From NCBI GenBank assembly GCA_009778235.1, contig WRKE01000302.1:1-16762 (forward strand): a DNA stretch of 16,762 nucleotides, given 5' to 3'. This document shows positions 1 to 8,042 of the stretch, piece by piece. A program made the position numbers and the translations under genes. The DNA is from Pseudomonadota bacterium (lineage in GTDB: Bacteria > Desulfobacterota > Desulfobulbia > Desulfobulbales > Desulfobulbaceae). The number at the start of each line of letters is the position of its first letter. The stretch's first letter is position 1. The notes beneath the pieces are model-generated. The model made no database searches. It worked only from the letters and a program-made list of their open reading frames with translations, and had not been told where the DNA came from.

Positions 1-2250
1 TTGCTTTTCCAATTCCTTTTGCCGCTTGAGCAGACCCTGGATCTTGTCGACCGCGCCGTCCAGCGGCCCGGAAATGACCGCACTGATCGCCGAGGCCTGC
101 CGGGCCAGCTCCTGTACCCAATGAATTGCGGCGGAGCCGGTAAGGGCCTCTATGCGGCGGACTCCGGCGGCAATCCCGGTTTCGATCACAATCTTCAACA
201 GGCCGATGTCGCCGGTCATGCGGGCATGGGTGCCGCCGCACAGCTCCTTGCTGAATTCGCCGATGGACACCACCCGGACCTCCTCGCCGTACTTTTCGCC
301 AAACAGGGCGGTGGCGCCCTCGGTGATTGCCTGCTCGCGGCCAAGCAGGGCGGTGGTCACCGGGATGTTCTGGCGGATTTTTGTGTTGACCATCTGCTCA
401 ATGGTACAGATTTCCCCGTGGGTCAAGGGTGAAAAATGGGTGAAGTCAAACCGCAGCCGGTTGTGGTCGACCGCTGATCCGGCCTGTTTGACATGGTCGC
501 CCAACACCTTTTTCATTGCCGCCTGCAAAAGATGGGTGGCGGTATGGTTCAGCACGGTATCGCCCCGCCGCTCGGCCACGGTCAACTCGACCTGGGTGCC
601 AATTGTCAGGCTTCCCTGGATCAGTCGCCCCTCATGGAGGATCAGCCCTTCCACCGGGGCAAGGGTTTTCTCCACCACGAAACGGCCGCCCGGCCAGGTG
701 ATTTCGCCCTGGTCACCGATCTGCCCGCCCGATTCGGCATAGAAGGGGGTCTGGGCGCAGAACAGGCGCAGCATCTCTCCGGCCTGGACCTCGACCGCCA
801 ACTGGCCGGCGGCGTTGACCATCCCCTCCACGGTCGAGACGCCCTGGGTGGTGCCGTAGCCGATGAACTCGGCCTTTTTACCCTGGCTGCCCAGCTCGAT
901 GATCCCGGCATCGAGATGGTCGACATCGCTGCCTTTCCAGGACTTGCGCGACTGCTCACGCTGCTGTTCCATGGCTGTGGCGAATCCGGGCTCGTCGAAT
1001 CCCACCCCTCGCTCGATGGCGACATCGCGGACGATATCCACTGGAAAGCCGTAGGTATCGTAGAGTTTGAAGATGAATTCGCCCGAAATGACAGGATGTC
1101 CGCCATCCACCGTCTGCAACCGCCGGATTTCCTGGTCGAGCTTATTAAGGCCATGATCCAGGGTCTCACCAAAGCGGTCCTCCTCGTTGGTCACCACCTT
1201 GGCCAGCAGTTGGACGGTGTTGGCCAGATGGGGATAGGCGTGCTGCATCTCCCTGGTCACCAGGGCGCAGACCCCGGGAAAAAAGGAACTCAACCCCAGG
1301 GCACGGCCATAGCGGATGGCCCGCCGCATGATCCGGCGCAGGACGTAGCCCCGGCCTTCGTTCGAGGGCAGGACACCGTCGGCCACCAGAAAGGTGGTTG
1401 CCCGGGCGTGGTCGGCAATGACCCGCATGGAGACGTCGTCCGCCTTGTTGGCGTGGTATGGTTTGCCCGCAAGCTTGGCCACATGGTCGATGATCGGGGT
1501 GAACAGGTCGCAGTCGTAGTTATTGGTCTTGCCTTGCAAGACCGCCGCCACCCGCTCCAAGCCCATGCCGGTGTCGATGGAGGGCTTGGGCAGCGGCGTC
1601 ATGGTGCCGTTCTCGTCCCGGTAGAACTGCATGAACACCAGGTTCCACAGCTCGAGAAAACGGTCGCAATCACAGCCCAGGGCGCACTCCGGCCGGCCGC
1701 AGCCCACTTGGGCGCCCTGATCGATGTGGATCTCGGAACAGGGTCCACAGGGACCGGTGTCGCCCATGGCCCAGAAATTATCCTTCTCGCCCATGCGGAC
1801 GATGCGTCCCGTGGGCAGGGTGTCGATCCGCTCCCAAAGTCCATAGGCCTCATCATCGTCGTTATAGACCGTGACCCACAGATTTTCGGGGTCGATCTTC
1901 AATCTTTCAGTGAGGAATTCCCAGGCAAAGGCAATGGCATCCTGTTTGAAATAATCGCCAAAGGAGAAGTTGCCCAACATTTCGAAGAAGGTGTGGTGGC
2001 GGGCGGTGTATCCGACGTTTTCGAGATCGTTGTGCTTGCCTCCGGCCCGGACGCTGGCCTGGGCGGTGGTGGCCCGGACATAGGGTCTGGTTTCCTCGCC
2101 CATGAAGACTTTCTTGAACTGGACCATGCCCGAGTTGACAAACAGCAGAGTGGGGTCGTCGATGGGCACCAATGAGGAAGCAGCCACTCTGGTATGGCCC
2201 TTGCTCTCAAAAAACTCCAAAAATAATTGTCGAATATCGTTACCGGTCAT
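1..2250 (-). CDS. alaS: Alanyl-tRNA synthetase (C-terminus cut by window edge)
   Basis: Charges tRNA-Ala with alanine in the cytoplasm. The window holds the first 750 codons, in one frame without a stop; the family is usually about 870-880 residues, so roughly the last 125 (C-Ala domain) lie outside. The class II catalytic core includes GGKHNDLENVG (70-80) and RHHTFFEMLGNFSFGDYF (84-101). The editing-domain zinc motif is complete: HTATH (H569, H573) and CGGTH (C671, H675). A cysteine-rich insertion, C184-x4-C189-x3-C193-x-C195, sits after the motif GDTGPCGPCSE. The ATG at 2250 gives the expected family N-terminus (IRQLFLEFFESKGH), although no strong Shine-Dalgarno sequence precedes it. It lies downstream of acs on the same strand, separated by two hairpins and about 270 bp, so it probably has its own promoter. 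Identification is firm. Confidence 0.97.
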   Translation of the reverse strand, partial: MTGNDIRQLFLEFFESKGHTRVAASSLVPIDDPTLLFVNSGMVQFKKVFMGEETRPYVRATTAQASVRAGGKHNDLENVGYTARHHTFFEMLGNFSFGDYFKQDAIAFAWEFLTERLKIDPENLWVTVYNDDDEAYGLWERIDTLPTGRIVRMGEKDNFWAMGDTGPCGPCSEIHIDQGAQVGCGRPECALGCDCDRFLELWNLVFMQFYRDENGTMTPLPKPSIDTGMGLERVAAVLQGKTNNYDCDLFTPIIDHVAKLAGKPYHANKADDVSMRVIADHARATTFLVADGVLPSNEGRGYVLRRIMRRAIRYGRALGLSSFFPGVCALVTREMQHAYPHLANTVQLLAKVVTNEEDRFGETLDHGLNKLDQEIRRLQTVDGGHPVISGEFIFKLYDTYGFPVDIVRDVAIERGVGFDEPGFATAMEQQREQSRKSWKGSDVDHLDAGIIELGSQGKKAEFIGYGTTQGVSTVEGMVNAAGQLAVEVQAGEMLRLFCAQTPFYAESGGQIGDQGEITWPGGRFVVEKTLAPVEGLILHEGRLIQGSLTIGTQVELTVAERRGDTVLNHTATHLLQAAMKKVLGDHVKQAGSAVDHNRLRFDFTHFSPLTHGEICTIEQMVNTKIRQNIPVTTALLGREQAITEGATALFGEKYGEEVRVVSIGEFSKELCGGTHARMTGDIGLLKIVIETGIAAGVRRIEALTGSAAIHWVQELARQASAISAVISGPLDGAVDKIQGLLKRQKELEKQ

Positions 2251-2372
2251 TGCGTCGTCAGAGCGTTGATTTTTCAAAAAGGAGCGGCCCGGTCCGCGGC
2301 GCGCCCTTATCCACTGCGCGAACAGGCACGACAAAACACGCGGAAGCGGGCATGCTTACCGCAAAGCGGTCC

Positions 2373-2399
2373 ATGATACCATGAAATGAAATGTTGCAA
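2373..2399 (-). promoter_or_regulatory. Possible alaS promoter
   Basis: On the minus strand a TTGCAA element (2399-2394) is followed after 15 bp by TATCAT (2378-2373), about 120 bp upstream of the alaS ATG and downstream of the post-acs hairpins. The spacing is short for a sigma-70 promoter and there is no other support, so this is tentative. Confidence 0.25.
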
Positions 2400-2430
2400 A
2401 GGAAAAACGGCAAGCAAGGAAGATCAAGCA

Positions 2431-2467
2431 CCCGACCGGCGAAATGTTTTGTCTTTCGCCGGTCGGG
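2431..2467 (-). terminator. Perfect 14-bp hairpin downstream of acs
   Basis: CCCGACCGGCGAAA (2431-2444) and its exact reverse complement (2454-2467) flank a 9-nt loop. It begins 55 bp past the acs stop on the minus strand, where transcript termination or 3'-end protection is expected. No T-run directly follows the stem on either strand, so it is not a textbook intrinsic terminator. It may act as a 3'-end stabiliser or with a second hairpin at 2479-2503. Confidence 0.5.
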
Positions 2468-2478
2468 AAGTGGGGTGG

Positions 2479-2503
2479 GGCGCGGCCGCTGGAGGGCCGC
2501 GCC
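2479..2503 (-). terminator. Second GC-rich hairpin after acs
   Basis: GGCGCGGCC (2479-2487) pairs perfectly with GGCCGCGCC (2495-2503) around a 7-nt loop, 18 bp beyond the acs stop. It lies between acs and the longer hairpin at 2431-2467. The lack of a T-tract means intrinsic termination is not shown; the location favours a 3'-end structure of the acs mRNA. Confidence 0.4.
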
Positions 2504-2521
2504 TTGGGATGGCTGGGCGGT

Positions 2522-4507
2522 TCAGCCCATCTGCTTCTTGGTCTCGACCAAGTGTTCGACCACGGACGGATCGGCCAGGGTCGAGGTGTCACCAAAGTCG
2601 GCGAAATCGTTGGCCGCAATCTTGCGCAGAATGCGCCGCATGATCTTGCCTGACCTGGTCTTGGGCAATCCCGGCGCCCACAGGATGGCATCCGGGGTGG
2701 CGATGGGACCGATTTCCTTGCGCACGTGCTGGCGCAATTCGGCCCGCAGCTCCTCGCTTTCCTCGGCCCAGGACATCAGGGTGACAAAGGCGAAGATCGC
2801 CTGCCCCTTGATCGGGTGCGGCATACCGACCGCCGCAGCCTCGGCCACCGCCTCGTGCGCCACCAGGGCGGACTCGATCTCCGCCGTGCCGAGACGATGT
2901 CCGGAAACGTTGATCACGTCGTCGAGCCGGCCCATGATCCAAAAATAGCCGTCCTCATCCCGACGGGCGCCGTCCTCAGGGTCGTAGGTATCCGGGTAGC
3001 GGCTGAAATAGGCCTTTTTATACCGCTCCGGATTGCCGAAGACGCCGCGGAGCATGCCCGGCCACGGCTTGCGGATGACCAGATGCCCGCCTTCATTGGG
3101 GCTGGCCTCCTTGCCTTCCTCGTTAAAGATGGCCGCGTCGACGCCGGGCAGCGGCAGGCTGGCGGAACCGGGTTTAAGCGGCGTCACGTACGGCAGCGGC
3201 GAAATCATGATGCCGCCGGTCTCGGTTTGCCACCAGGTATCGACGATCGGCAGCTTTTCCTTGCCGATATTGATGTAATACCACATCCAGGCCTCGGGAT
3301 TGATCGGCTCGCCCACTGAGCCGAGGATGCGCAGGCTGGAGAGGTCCCACTTCTGGGTCGGCCCGACGCCTTCGCGCATCAATGCCCGGATAGCGGTCGG
3401 CGCGGTATAAAAGATGTTGACCTTGAATTTCTCGATAATCTTCCAGAAACGGTCCGGACCGGGATAGTTGGGCACGCCTTCAAACATGAGGGTGGTGGCG
3501 CCCAGTCCCAGCGGCCCGTAGAGGATGTAGCTGTGGCCGGTGACCCAGCCGAGGTCCGCGGTACACCAGTAGACGTCGTCGTCCTTTAAGTCAAACACCC
3601 ACTGGGCAGTGTGCATGGCATAGGTCAGGTAGCCGCCGGTGGTGTGGACCACGCCCTTGGGTTTGCCGGTGGAGCCGGAGGTGTAGAGGATGAAGAGCAT
3701 GTCCTCGGCATCCATGGATTCGGGCTCACAAAACGAGGTAATATCGGCGGCGTTCACCTCCTTATGCCACCAGCAATCGCGCCCTTCCTGCATCCCGATG
3801 TCAATGCCGGCCCGGCGGACGACCAGGCAGGTCTTGACGCTGGGACAGGTCTCCAGTGCCACGTCGGCATTGGCCTTCAAGGGGATGGCCTTGCCACTGC
3901 GTAAAACGGCGTCGGCGGTGATCAGCACCTTGGCGTGGCAGTCCTCGATCCGGCTCTGGAGGGCCACGGCGGAAAATCCGCCGAACACCACCGAGTGCAC
4001 CGCGCCGAGCCGGGCGCAGGCCAGAAGCGAAATGGCCAGTTCGGGAATCATGGGCAAATAGATGGCGACCCGGTCACCCTTTTGCACACCCTTTTTCTTG
4101 AGCACATTGGCGACCCGACAGACCTCGTCATGCAGCATCTGATAGGTGTAGATGCGGACATCCTCTTCCGGTTCACCCTGCCAGATGATGGCAGCCTTGT
4201 TGCGGCGGCCACTGGTGAGATGGCGGTCCAGGCAATTGGCCGAGACATTGAGCTTGCCGCCCTGGAACCATTTGACCTCGGGAATGGACAGGTCGTATTC
4301 CAGCACCGAGTCCCACTTTTTGTCCCAGGTGACCAGTTGTTCCGCCCGGCTGGCCCAGAAATCCTCAGGGGCTTCCATGGAGTGGGCAAAGGCCTTTTTA
4401 TACTCGTCCATCGACTTGACCCAGGCCTGATCGCACCCCTTTTCCGGCGGCTGGAACACCTTGCCTTCGGCCAGCAAACTGGTGATTTTGTCTTCCGTTG
4501 CACCCAT
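2522..4507 (-). CDS. acs: Acetyl-CoA synthetase, AMP-forming
   Basis: Converts acetate, ATP and CoA to acetyl-CoA, AMP and PPi through an acetyl-adenylate; cytosolic. The 661 residues are close to the family norm of about 650. The adenylate-forming signatures are all present and in order: P-loop YTSGSTGKPKG (275-285), DTWWQTETGG (423-432) including the tryptophan that limits the pocket to acetate, the hinge region GRLDDVINVSGHRLG (526-540), and PKTRSGKIMRR (615-625) with catalytic Lys621, the residue reversibly acetylated in known Acs enzymes. The ATG at 4507 is set by GGGAGG six bases upstream (4519-4514). It stands alone on the minus strand between alaS and the MFS gene, behind an unusually long, dyad-rich upstream region. 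Identification is firm; it could run in acetate assimilation or scavenging. Confidence 0.97.
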   Translation of the reverse strand: MGATEDKITSLLAEGKVFQPPEKGCDQAWVKSMDEYKKAFAHSMEAPEDFWASRAEQLVTWDKKWDSVLEYDLSIPEVKWFQGGKLNVSANCLDRHLTSGRRNKAAIIWQGEPEEDVRIYTYQMLHDEVCRVANVLKKKGVQKGDRVAIYLPMIPELAISLLACARLGAVHSVVFGGFSAVALQSRIEDCHAKVLITADAVLRSGKAIPLKANADVALETCPSVKTCLVVRRAGIDIGMQEGRDCWWHKEVNAADITSFCEPESMDAEDMLFILYTSGSTGKPKGVVHTTGGYLTYAMHTAQWVFDLKDDDVYWCTADLGWVTGHSYILYGPLGLGATTLMFEGVPNYPGPDRFWKIIEKFKVNIFYTAPTAIRALMREGVGPTQKWDLSSLRILGSVGEPINPEAWMWYYINIGKEKLPIVDTWWQTETGGIMISPLPYVTPLKPGSASLPLPGVDAAIFNEEGKEASPNEGGHLVIRKPWPGMLRGVFGNPERYKKAYFSRYPDTYDPEDGARRDEDGYFWIMGRLDDVINVSGHRLGTAEIESALVAHEAVAEAAAVGMPHPIKGQAIFAFVTLMSWAEESEELRAELRQHVRKEIGPIATPDAILWAPGLPKTRSGKIMRRILRKIAANDFADFGDTSTLADPSVVEHLVETKKQMG

Positions 4508-4543
4508 GATAATCCTCCCAACTTAAGGCCTTGTCTCACAAAT

Positions 4544-4572
4544 CCGTGCCAGTTGCCTCAAAACTGGCACGG
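4544..4572 (-). promoter_or_regulatory. Perfect hairpin in the acs leader
   Basis: CCGTGCCAGTT (4544-4554) and AACTGGCACGG (4562-4572) form an 11-bp perfect stem with a 7-nt loop, 37-65 nt upstream of the acs start codon on the transcribed strand. It is not followed by a T-run in the acs direction. It could be a leader RNA structure or a protein-binding dyad; the sequence does not decide. Confidence 0.4.
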
Positions 4573-4962
4573 CCTGCCTCTTAAGGAATGCATCCGCCTT
4601 TGCCATGGGCCAATCAAGGGCAGGCCCCCTGTGACCCATGGCCGCTGCGGCCCCCTCATTTCCTTGGTCGGCAGTCCGAAATTTCATATGTACAGAAGTT
4701 TTAAAAAAAAAGAAAACACTTACCAAGGGTTAATTCGATCAAACCGCGTTTTTCCAGCCGAAAAGCTCCGCCTTGCCCCAGCCTGGGCCAGGAATAAAAA
4801 ATACTGGGACCGGGCATCAGTTTTCCTACTATCCTTAAACGATACCCGCATGACTCTTGGTACGCCCATGGTCCGCCGTTGGGCCGCAATCATTGATGGG
4901 GCTGAAGAGACTGGACCTATTGGGAGCTGAGTTCCCAATAGACCACAAAAAAAGGTTGATTC

Positions 4963-4978
4963 TTTGACGCAGATCAAA
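4963..4978 (-). promoter_or_regulatory. FNR/CRP-family operator candidate
   Basis: The minus strand reads TTTGATCTGCGTCAAA, one mismatch from the FNR consensus TTGAT-N4-ATCAA and symmetric at its ends. A TATTGG word (4940-4935) lies 33 bp downstream of the box centre in the acs direction, about where the -10 of a class II FNR-type promoter would sit. The box is about 460 bp from the acs ATG, so its target is not certain. Confidence 0.4.
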
Positions 4979-5163
4979 TCTGCCAGAATGCTGAAAAATT
5001 CCTCCACCGACCATCCTGACCCGATATTAAGAATGTTGGTCGACTGGTTGCTCCATATTGGGAACTAACGGCACAAATAACCCTTGGGCAATATCCCGCT
5101 GAACTGGCACTATTTGCATTTCCTTCGCTGTAGGAGAATCCGCAATCAGCGGCTGCACGATAT

Positions 5164-6555
5164 TCAGCCGTGTCCGGCTCGGGAATGACCGCGGCGCAGC
5201 CGGGGGAGGCACCAAAGGGCCACCAGCGCCAGGGTGACGACCAGGTAGAGGGGAAAAAAGCCCATCGCCGCCTTGAATGCCTGGTCGGCAACAAGCTCCG
5301 GTGACCAATCGGGATGCTGGCTGATCTGCTCGTGACGCAAGAGTTGAATGACCCCTGCATAGGCCAGGCCGATGCAACCGTAGGCCGCGTTGAACACCAG
5401 CCCCTTGAAGCTCAGCACCGTGGCCCGTTGGGATGAATCGGTGAGCGCATTTAAATAATGGCTGGTGAAATAGCTGGTCATGGTCAGGCCGACAAAGACC
5501 AGCATCACCGGCAGCGCCCCGAAATAGGGAATAAAAAGCGGCAAGAGCAGCAAGGATACCAGCGAAAGCCCTCCGAGCGCCAGCACATTGCCGCCGGGCG
5601 ACAGCCGCTCCGCCATGATCCGGGCCAGCCGGGGAACGAATAGGCCAAGCACGGCAGCCGCCGAACCCAGCAGGCCGAAGCTGGCTTCGGGCAGGTCGAT
5701 CAGCCGGTAGTATTGGCTGGTCAAGGTCGCGAGCATCCGTAAGCAATGATCAAAGGTGGTGGCAAAGAGGATAACCGCCAGGGCCATAGGGGTAGCGAGA
5801 ATCCATTTGCCGGCCTGAAAAACCAGGCGGATTCCGGCGGTGGTGGTCGCAGCGCCCCGCCCAGATGTCCCGGCGGCCACACCCTGGGGCTCCCGCATCC
5901 GCCAGGTGACCGCCAAGGCCAGCAGAGCAAACAGCAAGGTCAGGTACAAGGGATAACGCATAGTGTCCTGGAGGGTGACCATGGCGCCGGGGACCAGCCA
6001 GCCGATCACCCGGTTGACCGCCGCTGGGTCATAGACCAGGGAGCCGACACTCATGGCGAAGATATAGCCGACACTCTGGATGCGCATCTGCATCTCCAGC
6101 ACCTTGGGCCAGAACGCGGCCTGGCCGTGCGCGACCAGGGTATCGTAGGCCAGCGCCTCGTCGGCACCGCTGGCCATGGCCTCGGCCAGACCGCTCAACA
6201 CCCGGTTGCCGAGAAAGGCCCAGAAAACCAACCGGGGATTGGACAGCGGCACAAAGGCGACAAGCGCCATTTCGGCAATCATCAAGAGGGAGGTGACGAT
6301 CAGCAACAGCCGCCTGCCCACCAGATCGGCCAAGACTCCGGACGGAACCTCGGCCAGCACGATGGTGACGGCCCAGACGGTATTGAGCACCGCGAACTGC
6401 GCAAGGCTCAAACCGTAATCGAGGAAAAGGATGGTGAAGACGGGGTAGTAGAATCTGGCGTTGAAGAGCAGGCGAAAGGCAATGAACAGGCGAATGTTGG
6501 GCACCGCGCCAAGTGCGGGGGTGGATTTTACCGGTTCAGCAGTCCTGGTTGCCAA
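5164..6555 (-). CDS. Major facilitator superfamily transporter
   Basis: A 463-residue inner-membrane protein with about 12 hydrophobic segments and a central cytoplasmic loop (about 220-245), the normal MFS plan. Between segments 2 and 3 it has motif A, GVLADLVGRR (73-82), diagnostic for the superfamily. The sequence SGADEALAYDTL (129-140) recurs in a subgroup of drug-type MFS carriers; I infer an exporter, but the substrate is unknown. The start is TTG at 6555: the frame is closed upstream by TAA with no ATG in between, and GAGG sits eight bases ahead. Tandem terminators (6656-6778) separate it from the dehydrogenase upstream, so it probably has its own promoter. The family is certain, the function is not. 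Confidence 0.9.
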   Translation of the reverse strand: MATRTAEPVKSTPALGAVPNIRLFIAFRLLFNARFYYPVFTILFLDYGLSLAQFAVLNTVWAVTIVLAEVPSGVLADLVGRRLLLIVTSLLMIAEMALVAFVPLSNPRLVFWAFLGNRVLSGLAEAMASGADEALAYDTLVAHGQAAFWPKVLEMQMRIQSVGYIFAMSVGSLVYDPAAVNRVIGWLVPGAMVTLQDTMRYPLYLTLLFALLALAVTWRMREPQGVAAGTSGRGAATTTAGIRLVFQAGKWILATPMALAVILFATTFDHCLRMLATLTSQYYRLIDLPEASFGLLGSAAAVLGLFVPRLARIMAERLSPGGNVLALGGLSLVSLLLLPLFIPYFGALPVMLVFVGLTMTSYFTSHYLNALTDSSQRATVLSFKGLVFNAAYGCIGLAYAGVIQLLRHEQISQHPDWSPELVADQAFKAAMGFFPLYLVVTLALVALWCLPRLRRGHSRAGHG

Positions 6556-6655
6556 CGAACGGACCTCGCCTTGCTGGTGTTTGCCGCCGCCTTGGCCATG
6601 ATACCATTATCTTGCCAATGCAGCTTGTCATGCTGGCAACAAGCTGAATTTTGAC

Positions 6656-6690
6656 AAAAAAACAGATATTTTTTGGCAGCAAAAATCTGT
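6656..6690 (-). terminator. AT-rich terminator-like hairpin upstream of the MFS gene
   Basis: On the minus strand ACAGATTTTT (6690-6681) can pair with AAAAAT...CTGT (6673-6662, two-base bulge) across a short loop, followed at once by seven T (6662-6656). It lies about 100 bp upstream of the MFS start and downstream of a stronger terminator, so it may be a backup terminator or an attenuator. Confidence 0.5.
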
Positions 6691-6732
6691 AACTGTATGA
6701 CCGGCCAAGGGCGGCATGGGCCACCGGCCCCC

Positions 6733-6778
6733 AAAAAAAACCGTCCGCTCACGTCCATCGACAGGACGAAACGGACGG
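6733..6778 (-). terminator. Rho-independent terminator of the KdnB-like gene
   Basis: On the minus strand CCGTCCG (6778-6772) pairs with CGGACGG (6747-6741), with a second inner stem CGTCC/GGACG (6768-6764 with 6756-6752), followed by eight T (6740-6733). It begins about 70 bp beyond the dehydrogenase stop, in the correct orientation for it. Confidence 0.85.
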
Positions 6779-6846
6779 GTTTGCGGCAATCCGGCACCAC
6801 CTGTGGCTGGCGCTGGTTAAGCTGTCCTGACGGACCGGGGTAGGGC

Positions 6847-7914
6847 TCACATCTTGCGATACAGCGCCAGCACCCGCTCCTTGGTCATGACCTGCTGCCA
6901 GTCCTTGCCAAAGCAGTTCTCCCACAGAGGCGCCAGCCCCAGGGCCACCTCAGCCATGGTATCCATGGCCTTGTCGTCGAGCTTGGCGGTCAGGTTGCGC
7001 GGCAGGCGGATGTCATGCTTCTCCATCATCCGGCGGAATTCCTTGACCCCTTCCGGGTAGACCTCGTCCAGATAATCAAAGGCGATGCAGCAGCCGATGC
7101 CGTGATGGACGCCCAGCACGAAGGACAGCCCGTAGGACAGGGCATGGCAGGCGCCAACCTGGGAATAGGCGATGGACATGCCGCCGAAGTAGGAGGCCAT
7201 CATCAGCTTGTCGTCCTTGTCGGGATGGTCTTCGAGGAAGACCTGACGGCACAGCTCCAGCGATTTCTCGCCGTAGGCCCGGCTGAATTCGTTGAGGTAG
7301 GTGCCATTGAGGGATTCGATATCGTGGATGTAGCAATCCATGCCGGTGTAGAACCACTGATCCTTGGGTACGCCGGCCAGCAGCTCGGGGTCGAGCACGA
7401 TCTGGTCAAAGAGGGTGAAGTCCGAATTGATGCCCAGTTTCTTGACCGGTCCGGTGAGCACGGTGGTGCGGGAAATCTCGGCCCCGGTTCCGGCCAGGGT
7501 CGGCACGGCCGCGTGGTACACCGCCGGCTGTTTGATCAAATCCCAGCCCTGGTAATCGGCGGCTGATCCGGGGTTATTGAGCAAAAGCGACACCGCCTTG
7601 GCGATATCCATGGTGGCGCCGCCGCCGATGCCGATGATCCCGTCCGGCTGGCGCGGGTTATAGGCCCGGATCTGGGCGACCAGTTGATCGATGTAGCTGG
7701 TCTTGGGTTCGTCGTCGACGTTGACCGGCAGCAGCATGTCGCCCTTTTCCATGGGCAGGCGGCCTTCGAGCGGCTGCCCCTTGAACACATCGTCGAGCAC
7801 AAACACCATGTAGGCATCGGCTGTCGTCCGCCTGGGCGCGAGGATATCGCCCAACTGATTGAAGCAGCCTCGACCGAAAACAATCTGGGGGACTATTTTG
7901 AAATTTCTGTACAT
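6847..7914 (-). CDS. kdnB: Iron-dependent alcohol dehydrogenase, KdnB-like (3-deoxy-manno-octulosonate 8-oxidase)
   Basis: Belongs to the group III iron-containing alcohol dehydrogenases. It has the nucleotide-binding GIGGGATMD (95-103) and metal ligands D193, H197 (GMDCYIH), H257 and H271, spaced 14 apart as in FucO. Beyond the superfamily motifs it follows Shewanella KdnB closely as I recall that sequence: EPKTSYIDQL, YQGWDLIK, DQWFYTGMDCYIH, SQVGACHALSYG. KdnB oxidises the C8 hydroxyl of Kdo before transamination by KdnA to 8-amino-Kdo for lipopolysaccharide. The frame opens at TTG 8040, but family N-termini match M at 7914, giving 355 residues; the first 42 codons look like untranslated sequence. 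Neither start has a clear ribosome site. No kdnA or kdsB is in the window, so the substrate assignment is inferred. A strong terminator follows. Confidence 0.8.
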   Translation of the reverse strand: MYRNFKIVPQIVFGRGCFNQLGDILAPRRTTADAYMVFVLDDVFKGQPLEGRLPMEKGDMLLPVNVDDEPKTSYIDQLVAQIRAYNPRQPDGIIGIGGGATMDIAKAVSLLLNNPGSAADYQGWDLIKQPAVYHAAVPTLAGTGAEISRTTVLTGPVKKLGINSDFTLFDQIVLDPELLAGVPKDQWFYTGMDCYIHDIESLNGTYLNEFSRAYGEKSLELCRQVFLEDHPDKDDKLMMASYFGGMSIAYSQVGACHALSYGLSFVLGVHHGIGCCIAFDYLDEVYPEGVKEFRRMMEKHDIRLPRNLTAKLDDKAMDTMAEVALGLAPLWENCFGKDWQQVMTKERVLALYRKM

Positions 7915-8042
7915 CGGATATGGTACCAGGTGAAGGAATCGGGACTGACCGGCATGATCAAGCGCCGGTGAACACCGCCGCCTTGCCGGGGTGGCAACGA
8001 CCAAGTTTTTATTTTTACCAGATGACGGCCTAAACCTCAAGA

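Larger units (their letters stand above)
4508..5163. other. Long non-coding gap upstream of acs
   Basis: I see no convincing gene in these 656 bases. Base composition is visibly more AT-rich than in the neighbouring genes. The stretch holds an 11-bp perfect hairpin (4544-4572), an 8-bp dyad (4602-4609 with 4635-4642), a 9-bp hairpin (4917-4941), an FNR-like box (4963-4978), and three copies of a TATTGGGA(A/G)CT word (4918-4928 direct, 4930-4940 inverted, 5056-5066 direct). If transcription toward acs begins near 4929, as the FNR-like box and a nearby TATTGG would allow, the acs mRNA would have a leader of about 420 nt. Short reading frames here (for example 4688-4930 plus, 4720-5007 minus) lack a good ribosome site and recognisable family. 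Confidence 0.6.

Noticed and set aside
493..2175. 560-codon plus-strand open frame
   Set aside because: Fully antisense to alaS, which has complete family motifs; a by-product of high GC and codon bias.
4688..4930. 80-codon plus-strand frame beginning MYRSFK in the acs upstream gap
   Set aside because: No ribosome site and no family. The resemblance of its first residues to the KdnB-like start (MYRNFK) covers only a few codons and looks like chance.
4720..5007. 95-codon minus-strand frame upstream of acs
   Set aside because: Weak start context and no recognisable motif; it overlaps the FNR-like box and hairpins, which explain the region better.
5102..5123. Sigma-54-like sequence (CTGGCAC...TTGCAT)
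   Set aside because: Spacing between the GG and GC elements is two bases short of the -24/-12 requirement, and it points away from acs.
7915..8040. 42-codon N-terminal extension of the KdnB-like protein from TTG 8040
   Set aside because: The family starts at the position of M 7914. The extension is arginine-rich, of low complexity and lacks a ribosome site.
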